From Streptomyces griseoflavus (GTDB lineage Bacteria; Actinomycetota; Actinomycetes; Streptomycetales; Streptomycetaceae): 64,000 nucleotides of DNA. How positions within the stretch are numbered: position 1 is the first letter of the stretch; each line of letters begins with the position of its first letter. Of the stretch, positions 28,081 to 38,057 are shown one piece after another. A program made the translations under genes and the position numbers. The notes below the pieces were generated by a model that was not told where the DNA came from, searched no databases, and saw nothing but the letters and a program-made list of their open reading frames with translations. The stretch is from positions 1,050,161 through 1,114,160 of the forward strand of contig NZ_BMUC01000001.1 in NCBI RefSeq assembly GCF_014649995.1, written 5' to 3'.

Positions 28081-28165
28081 ACCCCCCGGAGGGAACCGCA
28101 CGGCTCGGGAATGCCTGTGTCGCCCGACACGTTGTCCCGTACGGACACAAGGAGGAGCGGTCACT

Positions 28166-29104
28166 GTGCTTGATCCGCAGGATTTGTACGCATGGGAGCC
28201 GAAGGGGCTCGGCGTCGTCGACATGGCGCTGGCCCAGGAGTCGGCCGGACTAGTCATGCTCTACCACTTCGACGGATACATCGACGCGGGAGAGACCGGG
28301 GACCAGATCGTCGACCGGCTCCTCGACTCGCTGCCCCACCAGCTCGTCGCCCGCTTCGACCACGACCGGCTCATCGACTACCGCGCCCGGCGCCCCCTGC
28401 TGACCTTCACCCGTGACCGCTGGAGCGACTACGAGGTGCCCGCACTCGAGGTGCGCCTCGTCCAGGACGCCACCGGAGCGCCCTTCCTGCTGCTGTCCGG
28501 TCCGGAGCCGGACGTCGAGTGGGAGCGCTTCGCGGCGGCCGTCCGGCAGATCGTGGAGCGCCTCGGCGTCCGCCTGTCGGTGAACTTCCACGGCATCCCC
28601 ATGGGCGTCCCGCACACCCGCCCCGTCGGCATCACCCCGCACGGCAACCGCACCGACCTCGTCCCGGTGACCAGCAGCGTCTTCGACGAGGCGCAGGTGC
28701 CCGGCAGTGCCGAGGCCCTCGTCGAGTACCGGCTGATGCAGGCCGGCCACGACGTCCTGGGCGTCGCCACCCACGTGCCGCACTACATCGCCCGTTCCGC
28801 GTACCCGGACGCGGCGCTGACCGCCCTGGAGACGATCACGGCCGCCACCGGGCTCGTGCTGCCCGGCGTCGCGCACTCGCTGCGCACCGCCGCCCACCGC
28901 ACCCAGACCGAGATCGACCGCCAGATCCGCGAGGGCGACGAGGAACTGACCGCCCTCGTCCAGGGGCTCGAGCACCAGTACGACGCAGCCGCCGGCGCCG
29001 AGACCCGGGGCAACATGCTCGCGGAGCCGGCGGAGATCCCGTCGGCGGACGAGATCGGCCGCGAGTTCGAACGCTTCCTCGCGGAGCGGGAGGGCGAGAG
29101 CTGA
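28166..29104 (+). CDS. PAC2 (proteasome-assembly chaperone) family protein
   Basis: 312-aa cytoplasmic protein of the PAC2/DUF75 family, which is related by fold to proteasome assembly chaperones. Characteristic parts are [61 protein letters not shown]-like sequence near residue 140, and [22 protein letters not shown] near 200. A charged C-terminal helix ([19 protein letters not shown]) ends the protein. Streptomycetes have a 20S proteasome, so a chaperone role is plausible, but this is inference. The GTG start at 28166 has AAGGAGGAG upstream. Confidence 0.87.
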   Translation: MLDPQDLYAWEPKGLGVVDMALAQESAGLVMLYHFDGYIDAGETGDQIVDRLLDSLPHQLVARFDHDRLIDYRARRPLLTFTRDRWSDYEVPALEVRLVQDATGAPFLLLSGPEPDVEWERFAAAVRQIVERLGVRLSVNFHGIPMGVPHTRPVGITPHGNRTDLVPVTSSVFDEAQVPGSAEALVEYRLMQAGHDVLGVATHVPHYIARSAYPDAALTALETITAATGLVLPGVAHSLRTAAHRTQTEIDRQIREGDEELTALVQGLEHQYDAAAGAETRGNMLAEPAEIPSADEIGREFERFLAEREGES

Positions 29105-29149
29105 CATCCCCCGGCCCGGCCCGGCGCACGCCGGCCCGGGCTGTGGACC

Positions 29150-29155
29150 TAGGCT
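29150..29155 (+). promoter_or_regulatory. -10 box of coaE (leaderless start)
   Basis: TAGGCT followed by 7 nt and the coaE ATG at 29163, with no ribosome binding site between them. Confidence 0.5.
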
Positions 29156-29162
29156 GCTGTCC

Positions 29163-29801
29163 ATGCTGACAGTGGGCCTGACCGGTGGTATCGGCGCCGG
29201 CAAGAGTGAGGTGTCGCGGCTGCTCGTCGAGTGCGGGGCCGTGCTCATCGACGCGGACCGCATCGCGCGCGAGGTCGTCGAGCCCGGCACGCCCGGTCTG
29301 GCGGCGGTCGTGGACGCCTTCGGCGAGGACGTGCTGGCCGCCGACGGGCGCCTCGACCGGCCCCGGCTCGGCTCGATCGTCTTCGCCGACGCGGAGAAGC
29401 TGGCCGTGCTCAACTCCATCGTCCACCCCCTGGTGGGCGCCCGCTCCCGCGAGCTGGAGGAGGCCGCCGCCGAGGACGCCGTCGTCGTGCACGACGTCCC
29501 GTTGCTCACGGAGAACGGTCTCGCGCCCCTCTACGACCTGGTGATCGTCGTCGACGCGAGCCCCGCCACCCAGCTCGAGCGGCTCGTGGGCCGGCGCGGC
29601 ATGAGCGAGGACGACGCACGCGCGCGGATGGCCGCCCAGGCGACCCGTGAGCAGCGCCGGGCCGTCGCCGACATCGTCATCGACAACGACGTCCCGCTCG
29701 ACGAACTCGCCGAACGCGTCAAGGACGTGTGGTCCGAGCTCGTCCGCCGGTCGCGGGCATCCCGCCCGGAGCGGCCGCAGCCTCCGGAACAGCCGGAATA
29801 G
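29163..29801 (+). CDS. coaE: dephospho-CoA kinase
   Basis: Last step of coenzyme A synthesis: phosphorylates the ribose 3'-hydroxyl of dephospho-CoA. P-loop [14 protein letters not shown] at residues 5-18, then [22 protein letters not shown] (CoA-binding), [42 protein letters not shown] (with the conserved Pro-Leu-Leu) and [21 protein letters not shown] near residue 160. The C-terminus is Arg/Pro-rich. 212 aa. Confidence 0.95.
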   Translation: MLTVGLTGGIGAGKSEVSRLLVECGAVLIDADRIAREVVEPGTPGLAAVVDAFGEDVLAADGRLDRPRLGSIVFADAEKLAVLNSIVHPLVGARSRELEEAAAEDAVVVHDVPLLTENGLAPLYDLVIVVDASPATQLERLVGRRGMSEDDARARMAAQATREQRRAVADIVIDNDVPLDELAERVKDVWSELVRRSRASRPERPQPPEQPE

Positions 29802-29851
29802 AGGCCCCCGGGCGAGGCGTTGAACCCCATCAGCGAGGGAAGGATGCCGCC

Positions 29852-30232
29852 GTGCCCGAGACCAGTGGTTCGACCGGACGTACGCCGGAGACGCATGTCA
29901 TCGACTTCCGTGCCGCCGAGCATCTCCTCGCCTCACGGGATCCGCGGGGCGCGGTGAAGCTGCTGGACGGCGTGATCGACGTCCACCCCGAGAACACCGC
30001 CGCGCGCCTGCTGCGGGCCCGTGCCTTCTTCGCCGCGGCTCAGCTGCGCCCCGCCGAGCTGGAGTTCTCCCTCGTCCTTGAGCGCGAGCCCGACAACGCC
30101 TACGCCCACTTCGCGCTCGCCCGCACCTACCAGCGGCAGAACCGTCCCCACCCGGCCAAGCGCCACTTCCGGCTGGCGGCCGCCCTGGACCCCAACCCGG
30201 AGTACCTGAGGGCGGCCCGCTTCGACGCGTGA
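29852..30232 (+). CDS. tetratricopeptide repeat protein
   Basis: 126-aa protein with about three TPR units: around AAEHLLASRDPRGAVKLLDG, AARLLRARAFFAAAQLRPAELEF and AYAHFALARTYQRQNRPHPAKRHF. TPR proteins act as protein-protein adaptors; no partner is apparent. The GTG at 29852 follows GAAGGA. It lies 50 nt after coaE and may be co-transcribed. Confidence 0.85.
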   Translation: MPETSGSTGRTPETHVIDFRAAEHLLASRDPRGAVKLLDGVIDVHPENTAARLLRARAFFAAAQLRPAELEFSLVLEREPDNAYAHFALARTYQRQNRPHPAKRHFRLAAALDPNPEYLRAARFDA

Positions 30233-30253
30233 CGGCGGTGTGCCGCCTGCGCG

Positions 30254-30526
30254 CTACCGCCGCCCGGCCGGCGGTTCGTACGGAGGGACGTCGCGCCCCG
30301 GCTGGTAGTGCGATCCCTGACGGATGTGCCGGACGACGAGGACCAGGTCGACCGTGACGAGCAGCCACAGCGCCGCGCAGGCCACCGCCCAGCCGGGGTA
30401 TCCCGCGAGCGCGAAGGCCACCGTCCCGGCGACCGTCCAGACCTCGCCCCACACACTGAGCCAGAACCGCATCCGCAGAGCACTGCGCGCGGTCACCGGC
30501 TCACTGCCCGTCCGCATCGTCCTCAC
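30254..30526 (-). CDS. small two-span membrane protein
   Basis: 90-aa protein with two hydrophobic helices (about residues 28-44 and 46-65: VWTVAGTVAFALAGYP and WAVACAALWLLVTVDLVLVV) and a polar C-terminus SHYQPGRDVPPYEPP. It looks like a conserved actinobacterial DUF (DUF6343-like), with function unknown. It is convergent with the TPR gene. Confidence 0.7.
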   Translation of the reverse strand: MRTMRTGSEPVTARSALRMRFWLSVWGEVWTVAGTVAFALAGYPGWAVACAALWLLVTVDLVLVVRHIRQGSHYQPGRDVPPYEPPAGRR

Positions 30527-30663
30527 CGCCGCTCACGCCCGAATCCGGTCCGCGACCTTCGTTCCTGTCCCCTCCGGGTCCCCGGAACCGGCCGTTGCTC
30601 ACACGTTCGAGTGAACCCGCGACGGACAGGAACGGACGTGCGAGCACGGGCCGTTGGACGGAC

Positions 30664-31368
30664 ATGGAGCTGAGAATGCGTGAGGGGTACGAGGGGACGG
30701 GGCCCGGGGCGATCACCCCGGACGGCTGCGCGGTGGAGCTCTACTCGCGGCTGCCCGTCGGGGACGAGCCGGACATCATCGCCGCCGCGGTGAAGCCGGG
30801 GGCGCGGGTACTGGAGCTGGGCAGCGGCGTGGGACGGATGACGCACGCGCTGCTGGAGCGTGGCTTCGAGGTGACGGCGGTCGACGAGTCGCCGGAGATG
30901 CTGGAGCGCGTGCGCGGGGCACGGACGATATGCGGCCGCATCGAGGAAGTCGACGTCGGGGAGACGTTCGACGTGGTACTGCTCGCGTCCTTCCTGGTTC
31001 ACGCGGGAGACGTCGAGGTGCGCCGGGGCATCCTGCGCACCTGCGTACGGCATCTGGCGAAGGGCGGATGCGTGCTCATCCAGCGGGAGGGCGAGGACTA
31101 CCACACCGACGTGCCGCGCGAGCGGGTCGACCCGGCGGGCTTCACCGTGCGGATCGTGTCGGTGGAACCGGTCGGCGACGGGGTCGACTCGGTGCACGCG
31201 GAGTACGTGTTCCCGGACGCGGTCTGGACGCAGACGTTCCGGTCCCGTCCTCTCGACAGGGAGCAGTTCGAGGAGGCACTGGGGGAGGAGGGCCTGGGAG
31301 TCGACCGGTACCTGACGGCCGACGGGATGTGGGTGCGGGCGGTGAGAGCAGACCCCGGACAGCGATGA
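30664..31368 (+). CDS. class I SAM-dependent methyltransferase
   Basis: Predicted small-molecule methyltransferase of about 234 aa. SAM-binding motif I is VLELGSGVGRMTHALLERG near residue 50, followed by VTAVDESPEMLERV and FDVVLLASFLVH, and RHLAKGGCVLIQRE as the post-motif strand. The C-terminal beta sheet includes WTQTFRSRPLDREQFEEAL. The start is uncertain: ATG codons at 30664 and 30676 are both possible and neither has a strong ribosome binding site. The substrate is unknown. Confidence 0.82.
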   Translation: MELRMREGYEGTGPGAITPDGCAVELYSRLPVGDEPDIIAAAVKPGARVLELGSGVGRMTHALLERGFEVTAVDESPEMLERVRGARTICGRIEEVDVGETFDVVLLASFLVHAGDVEVRRGILRTCVRHLAKGGCVLIQREGEDYHTDVPRERVDPAGFTVRIVSVEPVGDGVDSVHAEYVFPDAVWTQTFRSRPLDREQFEEALGEEGLGVDRYLTADGMWVRAVRADPGQR

Positions 31369-31474
31369 GGTCACGCGCGGGAGACGCCCTGCCTCCCTCA
31401 CCGCACGGAGTGTGGCCCTTCACCGGGCCCGTGCGGCCACACGGCTGCCGGCCGCGCGGCGACGGCTGCCAGGG

Positions 31475-32140
31475 TCAGCCGCGCCGGGAGCCGCCGGGGC
31501 CTTGGCGGCGGGAGGTGCGGCCGGGCTCGGCGCCCCTGCCGCCTGCCGCACGTCGGTCGGTGGTCCTTCCGCGGCGGCCGGCGTCACCGGGCGCGGCACC
31601 CGGGTCAGGGGGCCCGGGCATCCCACCGGGCACGCCCGGCCCGCCCAGGCCGCGCAGGCGTTCCATCTCGCGCCGGTCGCGCTTGGTCGGGCGACCGGTA
31701 CCGCGGTCGCGGATGCCGGCCGGAGCGACGGCGTCGCGGGGCGGAGGCGGCGGCGAGTTGTCGACATAGCACTGGACTGCCACCGGGGCGCCCACCCGCT
31801 TGCGGATCAGCCGTGTGACGACGACGATCCGCTCCCGGGTCTCCACCCGCAGACGCACCTCGTCACCGACACGGACGGAGTGGGAGGGCTTCACCCGCTC
31901 GCCGTTCACCCGGACGTGCCCGCCCCGGCAGGCGGCGGCGCCCATGGAGCGCGTCTTGACCAGCCGCACGGACCAGATCCAGCTGTCGATCCGCACGGAT
32001 TCGCCGCTCGGCGGGCCGGCCGCCTCGGCGGCCGCCACCACCGCGGCGATCCGCGGGTCGGCGGGCGCGGGCGCCGCCTCACCCGGGCCGGGCGTGTCCG
32101 CCCCGGCCGTCCTGTCGTGCTCCGCACCCTCGCTCACCAT
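31475..32140 (-). CDS. RNA-binding S4 domain protein (Hsp15-like)
   Basis: The S4 domain lies at residues 45-110 (SVRIDSWIWSVRLVKTRSMGAAACRGGHVRVNGERVKPSHSVRVGD), matching heat-shock protein 15 relatives that bind stalled 50S subunits carrying peptidyl-tRNA. This is followed by TKRDRREMERLRG and a long basic Gly/Arg/Pro-rich disordered tail. The N-terminus is also disordered. ATG at 32140 lies 7 nt after TAAGGT, so the mRNA is probably leaderless. It is divergent from the uracil glycosylase gene. Confidence 0.87.
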   Translation of the reverse strand: MVSEGAEHDRTAGADTPGPGEAAPAPADPRIAAVVAAAEAAGPPSGESVRIDSWIWSVRLVKTRSMGAAACRGGHVRVNGERVKPSHSVRVGDEVRLRVETRERIVVVTRLIRKRVGAPVAVQCYVDNSPPPPPRDAVAPAGIRDRGTGRPTKRDRREMERLRGLGGPGVPGGMPGPPDPGAAPGDAGRRGRTTDRRAAGGRGAEPGRTSRRQGPGGSRRG

Positions 32141-32217
32141 GTTCCCGACCTTAGCCCGATCGCCCCGCGGACCGTACGGGGATTTCCCCCCGGGGATCTC
32201 CCCCTGTCCCGAACGCC

Positions 32218-32223
32218 TACCGT
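32218..32223 (+). promoter_or_regulatory. -10 box of the uracil-DNA glycosylase gene (leaderless start)
   Basis: TACCGT followed by 6 nt and ATG at 32230. The upstream sequence does not match the damage motif in the right position. Confidence 0.5.
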
Positions 32224-32229
32224 GGAGTC

Positions 32230-32952
32230 ATGGACCGCAGCGCCCTCTCCCGGCTCGACCGGCGCATCGCCGGCTGCCGTGCCTGCCCCCGGCTGGTCGA
32301 CTGGCGTGAGGAGGTCGCCCGTACCAAGCGGGCGGCGTTCGCGGACTGGACGTACTGGGGCAGGCCGGTCCCCGGGTTCGGGCCGCCGGACGCCCGGCTG
32401 CTGATCGTCGGCCTGGCCCCCGCGGCACACGGCGGGAACCGCACGGGACGGATGTTCACCGGGGACCGTTCCGGGGACGTGCTGTGCCGGGCGCTCCACG
32501 ACGTGGGGCTCGCCTCCCGGCCGACGGCCACCCACGCCGACGACGGACTGGAGCTGTACGGGGTGCGTGTCACCTCACCCGTGCACTGCGCCCCGCCCGC
32601 CAACAAGCCCACGCCCGGGGAGCGGGACGCGTGCCGGCCCTGGCTCGTTCAGGAACTGCACCTGCTGCGGCCGACGCTCCGGGCCGCGCTCGTCCTCGGT
32701 GCCTTCGGCTGGCAGGCGGCGCTGCCCGCGTTCGCCGAGGCCGGCTGGGCCGTGCCCCGGCCCCGGCCCGCCTTCGCGCACGGCGCCCGCACCACCCTGG
32801 ACGCGGCCGACGGCCCCGGTCTGCACCTCTTCGGCTGCTTCCACGTCAGCCAGCGCAACACCTTCACCGGCCGGCTCACCCCCGAGATGCTCAGGGACGT
32901 CCTGCGCACGGCGGCCGACGCGGCGGGACTGCACACCGGGAAAAGGGGATGA
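32230..32952 (+). CDS. family 5 uracil-DNA glycosylase (UdgB type)
   Basis: Removes uracil, and probably hypoxanthine and other deaminated bases, from DNA. The active-site motif is GLAPAAHGGNRTGRMFTGD near residue 59, where the usual catalytic Asp of other UDG families is replaced by Ala, as in family 5. The second motif HVSQRNTFTGRLT is near residue 205. Cys pairs in RACPRLV near residues 16-19 and in PVHC and ACRPWL fit the [4Fe-4S] cluster ligands. 240 aa. High genome GC makes cytosine deamination repair important here. Confidence 0.9.
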   Translation: MDRSALSRLDRRIAGCRACPRLVDWREEVARTKRAAFADWTYWGRPVPGFGPPDARLLIVGLAPAAHGGNRTGRMFTGDRSGDVLCRALHDVGLASRPTATHADDGLELYGVRVTSPVHCAPPANKPTPGERDACRPWLVQELHLLRPTLRAALVLGAFGWQAALPAFAEAGWAVPRPRPAFAHGARTTLDAADGPGLHLFGCFHVSQRNTFTGRLTPEMLRDVLRTAADAAGLHTGKRG

Positions 32953-32984
32953 GCGCCACCGGCCGGCACCGATAGCCTGCGCCG

Positions 32985-33962
32985 ATGGCCAGATACCCGG
33001 AGATCGAACCGTACGACCACGGCATGCTCGACGTCGGTGACGGCAACCACGTCTACTGGGAGACCAGCGGGAACCCGCAGGGCAAGCCCGCGCTGGTGCT
33101 GCACGGCGGCCCGGGCTCCTCGGCCGGCCCGAACCTGCGGCGCTATTTCGACCCGGCCGCCTACCGCATCGTCCTGCTCGACCAGCGCGGCGCCGGGCGG
33201 TCGCTGCCCCCGGCGAGCGATCCCGCCACCGACATGAGCGTCAACACGACCGCGCACCTCATGGCGGACCTGGAGCGGCTCCGCGCCCACCTGGGCATCG
33301 AGCGGTGGCTGGTGTGGGGCGTGTCGTGGGGGTCGGCCCTCGGACTGCGGTACGCGCAGACCCACCCCGGGGTCGTGTCCGAACTCGTCCTGACCGGGGT
33401 GGCCACCGGCTCGAACGCCGAAGTGGCCCTGCTGACCAGGGGACTCGGCACGGTCTTCCCCGAGGCGCACGAGCGTTTCCTCGCCGGGCTGCCCGCCGAC
33501 GAGCGCGACGGCAACCTGGCCGCCGCCTACAACAGGCTGCTGGAGTCACCCGATCCGGAGGTCAGGGAGCGGGCCGCGCTGGCCTGGACCGACTGGGAGA
33601 CGGCGACGATCCCCGCCCCGCCGGGCTCGGTCGAACGCTTCCGGGACCCGGTGTACCGCCTGGGCTTCGCCCGCACCGTCACCCACTACTGGGGCAACGA
33701 CCACTTCCTCGGTGACGGCGAAGGACGGGACAACGACGACGGTGTCGTCCTGCGCGACGCCCACCTGCTGAAGGGAATCCCCGGCACCCTCGTCCAGGGC
33801 AGCCTCGACTTCGGCAACCTCCTCGGCATCGTCTGGCGGCTCCACCACGCCTGGCCGGGCAGCGAGCTGGTGATCGTCGACGACGGCGGCCACGACACCG
33901 GCACGGCCGGTGACGACGCCCTCCTCGCCGCGACGGACCGCTACGCCCGCCGCCGCGGCTGA
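32985..33962 (+). CDS. alpha/beta hydrolase, prolyl aminopeptidase (proline iminopeptidase) family
   Basis: Serine peptidase of family S33 that would cleave N-terminal proline. It has the oxyanion stretch LVLHGGPGSSAGPNLRRYFD, DQRGAGRSLP, and the nucleophile elbow WGVSWGSALGLRYAQTHP with Ser near residue 112. The Asp (VQGSLDFGN) and His (VDDGGHDTG) of the triad follow near residues 270 and 300. The acid segment is shorter and differs from the usual GRYD form, so substrate preference is uncertain. A TAGCCT box lies 6 nt before the ATG. Confidence 0.85.
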   Translation: MARYPEIEPYDHGMLDVGDGNHVYWETSGNPQGKPALVLHGGPGSSAGPNLRRYFDPAAYRIVLLDQRGAGRSLPPASDPATDMSVNTTAHLMADLERLRAHLGIERWLVWGVSWGSALGLRYAQTHPGVVSELVLTGVATGSNAEVALLTRGLGTVFPEAHERFLAGLPADERDGNLAAAYNRLLESPDPEVRERAALAWTDWETATIPAPPGSVERFRDPVYRLGFARTVTHYWGNDHFLGDGEGRDNDDGVVLRDAHLLKGIPGTLVQGSLDFGNLLGIVWRLHHAWPGSELVIVDDGGHDTGTAGDDALLAATDRYARRRG

Positions 33963-33966
33963 GGTC

Positions 33967-34431
33967 TCACGGCCGCCACCGGTACCGCACGTCCGGCTCC
34001 CGCTCCTCGTTGCCGGAGCCGTCCGTGTGCTCCACGGCCGTGAATCCGTGCCGTTCGTAGAAGCGGTGCGCGGGCGCGTTGACCTGGAAGGTCCACAAGG
34101 ACAGGCCCACGGGGCTGCGTTCCTTGGCCAGGGCCACGAAGCGGTCGCCGAGCCCTCGCCCGCGCCAGCCGGGTTCCAGGTACAGCTGATCCAGCTCCGC
34201 ACCCTCCAGCACCAGCACCCCGACGACGCCCTCGCCCGCCGCTTCCGCCACCCACGTCTCCCGCAGCGGCACCAGGACGTGCCGGAAGTAGTCCCGCACC
34301 TCGTCGTCGGAGCGGGGCCGGACCACGTCCGGCAGCGCGGCGGCGAAGGAGCGCAGCCACACCCCGGCCGCGGCCGCGGCGTCCACGGCGTGGGCCCGGC
34401 GCAGTGTCACCGGACGCTCGCCGGCGGTCAC
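33967..34431 (-). CDS. GNAT family N-acetyltransferase
   Basis: 154-aa acetyltransferase with the acetyl-CoA loop LDQLYLEPGWRGRGLGDRFVALAKE near residues 85-110 and the closing NAPAHRFYERHGFTAVE. The GTG at 34431 overlaps the stop of the upstream Rid gene as GTGA, which fixes the start and indicates coupling. The substrate is unknown. The gene ends 5 nt from the convergent prolyl aminopeptidase gene. Confidence 0.87.
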   Translation of the reverse strand: MTAGERPVTLRRAHAVDAAAAAGVWLRSFAAALPDVVRPRSDDEVRDYFRHVLVPLRETWVAEAAGEGVVGVLVLEGAELDQLYLEPGWRGRGLGDRFVALAKERSPVGLSLWTFQVNAPAHRFYERHGFTAVEHTDGSGNEEREPDVRYRWRP

Positions 34432-34847
34432 GCGGCGGCCGGACCGGGGCCGGGGACGACCGCCGTCGCCGTGATCTCGACGAGCTGCCCGGTGTAGCCG
34501 AGGCAGGCCACGCCGATCAGGGTCGACGAGTGGGGTCCCGTGCTCAGCCCGGACGCCTCGACGACGTCCCACACGGCGGAGAGCACGGACGGCTCGGCGC
34601 TCACGACGTACACGTCCGTCGCGACGACGTGCTCCAGGTCGCTGCCCACCGCCCGCAACTGTTCGCCGAGGTTGGCGATGACCTGCCGGGCCTGCCGCAC
34701 CGGGTCCCCGGCTCCCACCAGCTCGCCGTCCGCGTCCAGCGGGACGGACCCGGCGAGGAACGCCAGCCGGGTGCCCGCCTCGACGACGGAGACGTGGGAG
34801 TAGACGGGCGGCGGGAACAGGGAGGGCACGGTGACGCGCTGGATCAC
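34428..34847 (-). CDS. RidA/YjgF-family protein
   Basis: 139-aa Rid-family protein; the archetype hydrolyses reactive enamine/imine intermediates made by pyridoxal-phosphate enzymes. Recognisable parts are YSHVSVVEAGTRLAFLAGSVPLDADG, DPVRQARQVIANLGEQLRAVG and GVACLGYTGQLVEITATAV. The catalytic Arg of true RidA (in the IEC/VEI-type C-terminal motif with an upstream R) is not evident, so it may belong to another Rid subgroup. The GTG at 34847 has AGGAG upstream. It is coupled to the acetyltransferase gene. Confidence 0.82.
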   Translation of the reverse strand: MIQRVTVPSLFPPPVYSHVSVVEAGTRLAFLAGSVPLDADGELVGAGDPVRQARQVIANLGEQLRAVGSDLEHVVATDVYVVSAEPSVLSAVWDVVEASGLSTGPHSSTLIGVACLGYTGQLVEITATAVVPGPGPAAA

Positions 34848-34863
34848 GAAGGCTCCTGGAAGG

Positions 34864-34897
34864 GGAACGGTGGACGGCCGGTGCCGTCCACCGTTCC
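34864..34897 (-). terminator. terminator of the formaldehyde dehydrogenase gene
   Basis: A perfect 15-bp inverted repeat (GGAACGGTGGACGGC / GCCGTCCACCGTTCC) with a CGGT loop. On the minus strand it lies 57 nt past the dehydrogenase stop and just before the Rid gene start. Confidence 0.8.
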
Positions 34898-34954
34898 ACC
34901 GCTCGGCCCGCCCCCGCATCCGAATTACCCCCGGAGACCTCCGGCCGCCGCGGG

Positions 34955-36094
34955 CTACGGGTGCAGGATCACCTTGGTGTAGCCCTCGATGCGCTTGTCG
35001 AACTTGTCGTAGGCCGACGGCGCCTGATCGAGGGGCATTTCGTGGGAGACCACGAAGCTGGGCTTCGCCCGCCCCTCGATGATCATGTCGCGCAGCTGCC
35101 GGTTGTAGCGCTTCACGTTGCACTGTCCCGTGCCCAGCTTCAGGCCCTTCTCGAAGAGCTTGCCGACCGCGACGAGGAGCATGCCCTGCTTGGACTGCTC
35201 GTCGGGGGCGCCGGGGTCGGACGGGACGTAGAGCCCGGGAATGCCGAGCATGCCGGTGGCCCGGACGGTGCGCACCAGCGAGTTCAGCACGGTCGCCGGC
35301 TCCTCCCGGTCCGAGTCCTTGCCGCCCGCCGACGCCTGGTAGCCGACCGCGTCGACGCCCTTGTCGGTGCCGATGCCCTCGGTCTGCGCGTGGATCTGCT
35401 CGACCGGGTCGCCCTCGGCGAAGTTGATGGGCACCGCGCCGATCTCCTCGGCCTTCTGCAGCCGCTCGGGCACCCGGTCCACGACGAACACCTTCCTCGC
35501 GCCGCGCAGCAGCGCCGAGTAGGCGGCCATCAGACCGACCGGGCCCGCGCCGTACACCGTGACGCTCTCGCCGGGCCGCACCTGGGCGAGTTCACAGCCG
35601 TGGTAGCCCGTGGGGAAGATGTCGGCGAGCAGGATGAAGTCCTTCTCGTGTTCCGTCCCCTCGGGCAGTTTCAGGCAGTTGAAGTCGGCGTAGGGGACGC
35701 GCAGGTACTCCGCCTGGCCGCCCTTCCACGGCCCCATCGCGACGTAGCCGTAGGCGCCGCCGGGGAAGCCGGGGTTCACGGTCAGGCAGTAACCGGTGAA
35801 TCCGTCCACGCAGTTGGTGCAGAACCCGCAGGCGACGTTGAAGGGCATGACCACCCGGTCGCCCTCCTTGAGCGAGGTGACGCCCGGGCCGACCTCCGCG
35901 ATCGTGCCCATGTTCTCGTGGCCGAAGGTGATGCCGGGCTCGGCGGCGGTACGGCCCTCGTACATGTGCAGATCGGAACCGCAGATGGCGGTCGAGGTGA
36001 CCCGTACGATCACGTCGTTCGGATGCTGGATGGTGGGGTTGTCGACTTCTTCGACCGCAACCTCGAACGGTCCCTTGTACACGACGGCCTTCAT
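34955..36094 (-). CDS. zinc-dependent formaldehyde dehydrogenase, glutathione-independent type
   Basis: Medium-chain alcohol dehydrogenase of the class that oxidises formaldehyde without glutathione. Catalytic zinc ligands are in ICGSDLHMYEGR (Cys 38) and GHENMGTIAEVG (His 59); the structural zinc loop is CGFCTNCVDGFTGYC near residue 90. The nucleotide fold is SVTVYGAGPVGLMAA near residue 180. The PKSP-like insert and LLADIFPTGYHGCELA fit the family. 379 aa. A mycothiol-dependent enzyme is the alternative detoxification route in these bacteria but has a different sequence. The gene is divergent from a small unknown gene. Confidence 0.88.
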   Translation of the reverse strand: MKAVVYKGPFEVAVEEVDNPTIQHPNDVIVRVTSTAICGSDLHMYEGRTAAEPGITFGHENMGTIAEVGPGVTSLKEGDRVVMPFNVACGFCTNCVDGFTGYCLTVNPGFPGGAYGYVAMGPWKGGQAEYLRVPYADFNCLKLPEGTEHEKDFILLADIFPTGYHGCELAQVRPGESVTVYGAGPVGLMAAYSALLRGARKVFVVDRVPERLQKAEEIGAVPINFAEGDPVEQIHAQTEGIGTDKGVDAVGYQASAGGKDSDREEPATVLNSLVRTVRATGMLGIPGLYVPSDPGAPDEQSKQGMLLVAVGKLFEKGLKLGTGQCNVKRYNRQLRDMIIEGRAKPSFVVSHEMPLDQAPSAYDKFDKRIEGYTKVILHP

Positions 36095-36212
36095 GGCTCA
36101 GACCTCCACTCGGTGGTGTGCGTGTCCGGTGCCGCGCCTCCCCCGATGCTCCGCGTGACCCATTTCTCATGGTTATCCGGTCTGTCCCGCTGGGCAAGCC
36201 GGTAATGTCCCC

Positions 36213-36250
36213 ATACGTATCGTCCTACGAAATACGTATCGTCCTACGAA
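36213..36250. repeat. tandem 19-bp repeat, candidate operator
   Basis: ATACGTATCGTCCTACGAA occurs twice head to tail with no gap. Each unit contains the palindrome ATACGTAT and the inverted pair TCGT/ACGA. It lies between the divergent formaldehyde dehydrogenase gene and a small gene, 17 nt before the latter's start. Confidence 0.7.
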
Positions 36251-36266
36251 AGCGAAGGGGGCCGTC

Positions 36267-36458
36267 ATGGCGGCACAGCGGCTGGGAACCCTGCTCGTCC
36301 CCGTGCCCGGGCTGTCCGGCACGACCTACCCGGTGGGCACCACCGTGACCGTCCGTGGTCGCGGCGCGACGGTCGACGGGTTCGTGAACGGCGACTGGCT
36401 GCCGCTGTCGTGGTGGGAGTTCTCCGACGGCCTCCGTGAGGACATCGCCGACCGCTGA
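36267..36458 (+). CDS. small hypothetical protein
   Basis: 63-aa protein, MAAQRLGTLLVPVPGLSGTTY at the start, with the central segment VDGFVNGDWLPLSWWEFSDG. GAAGGGGG lies before the ATG and third positions are G/C-rich, so I take it as a real gene. I recognise no family. The tandem repeat directly upstream suggests it is regulated. Confidence 0.6.
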   Translation: MAAQRLGTLLVPVPGLSGTTYPVGTTVTVRGRGATVDGFVNGDWLPLSWWEFSDGLREDIADR

Positions 36459-36490
36459 CCCCCCCGCACGCCGCACCCGGACGGTCCCCG

Positions 36491-38017
<1,527 letters not shown>

Positions 38018-38057
38018 CGCTGCCACCTCTCCTGGTGTGACGACAGAGCCTGGGGAT

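Noticed and set aside
32201-32223. CTGTCCCGA near the uracil-DNA glycosylase -10 box as a possible damage promoter
   Set aside because: The element lacks RGTG and its distance to TACCGT is about 4 nt too short.
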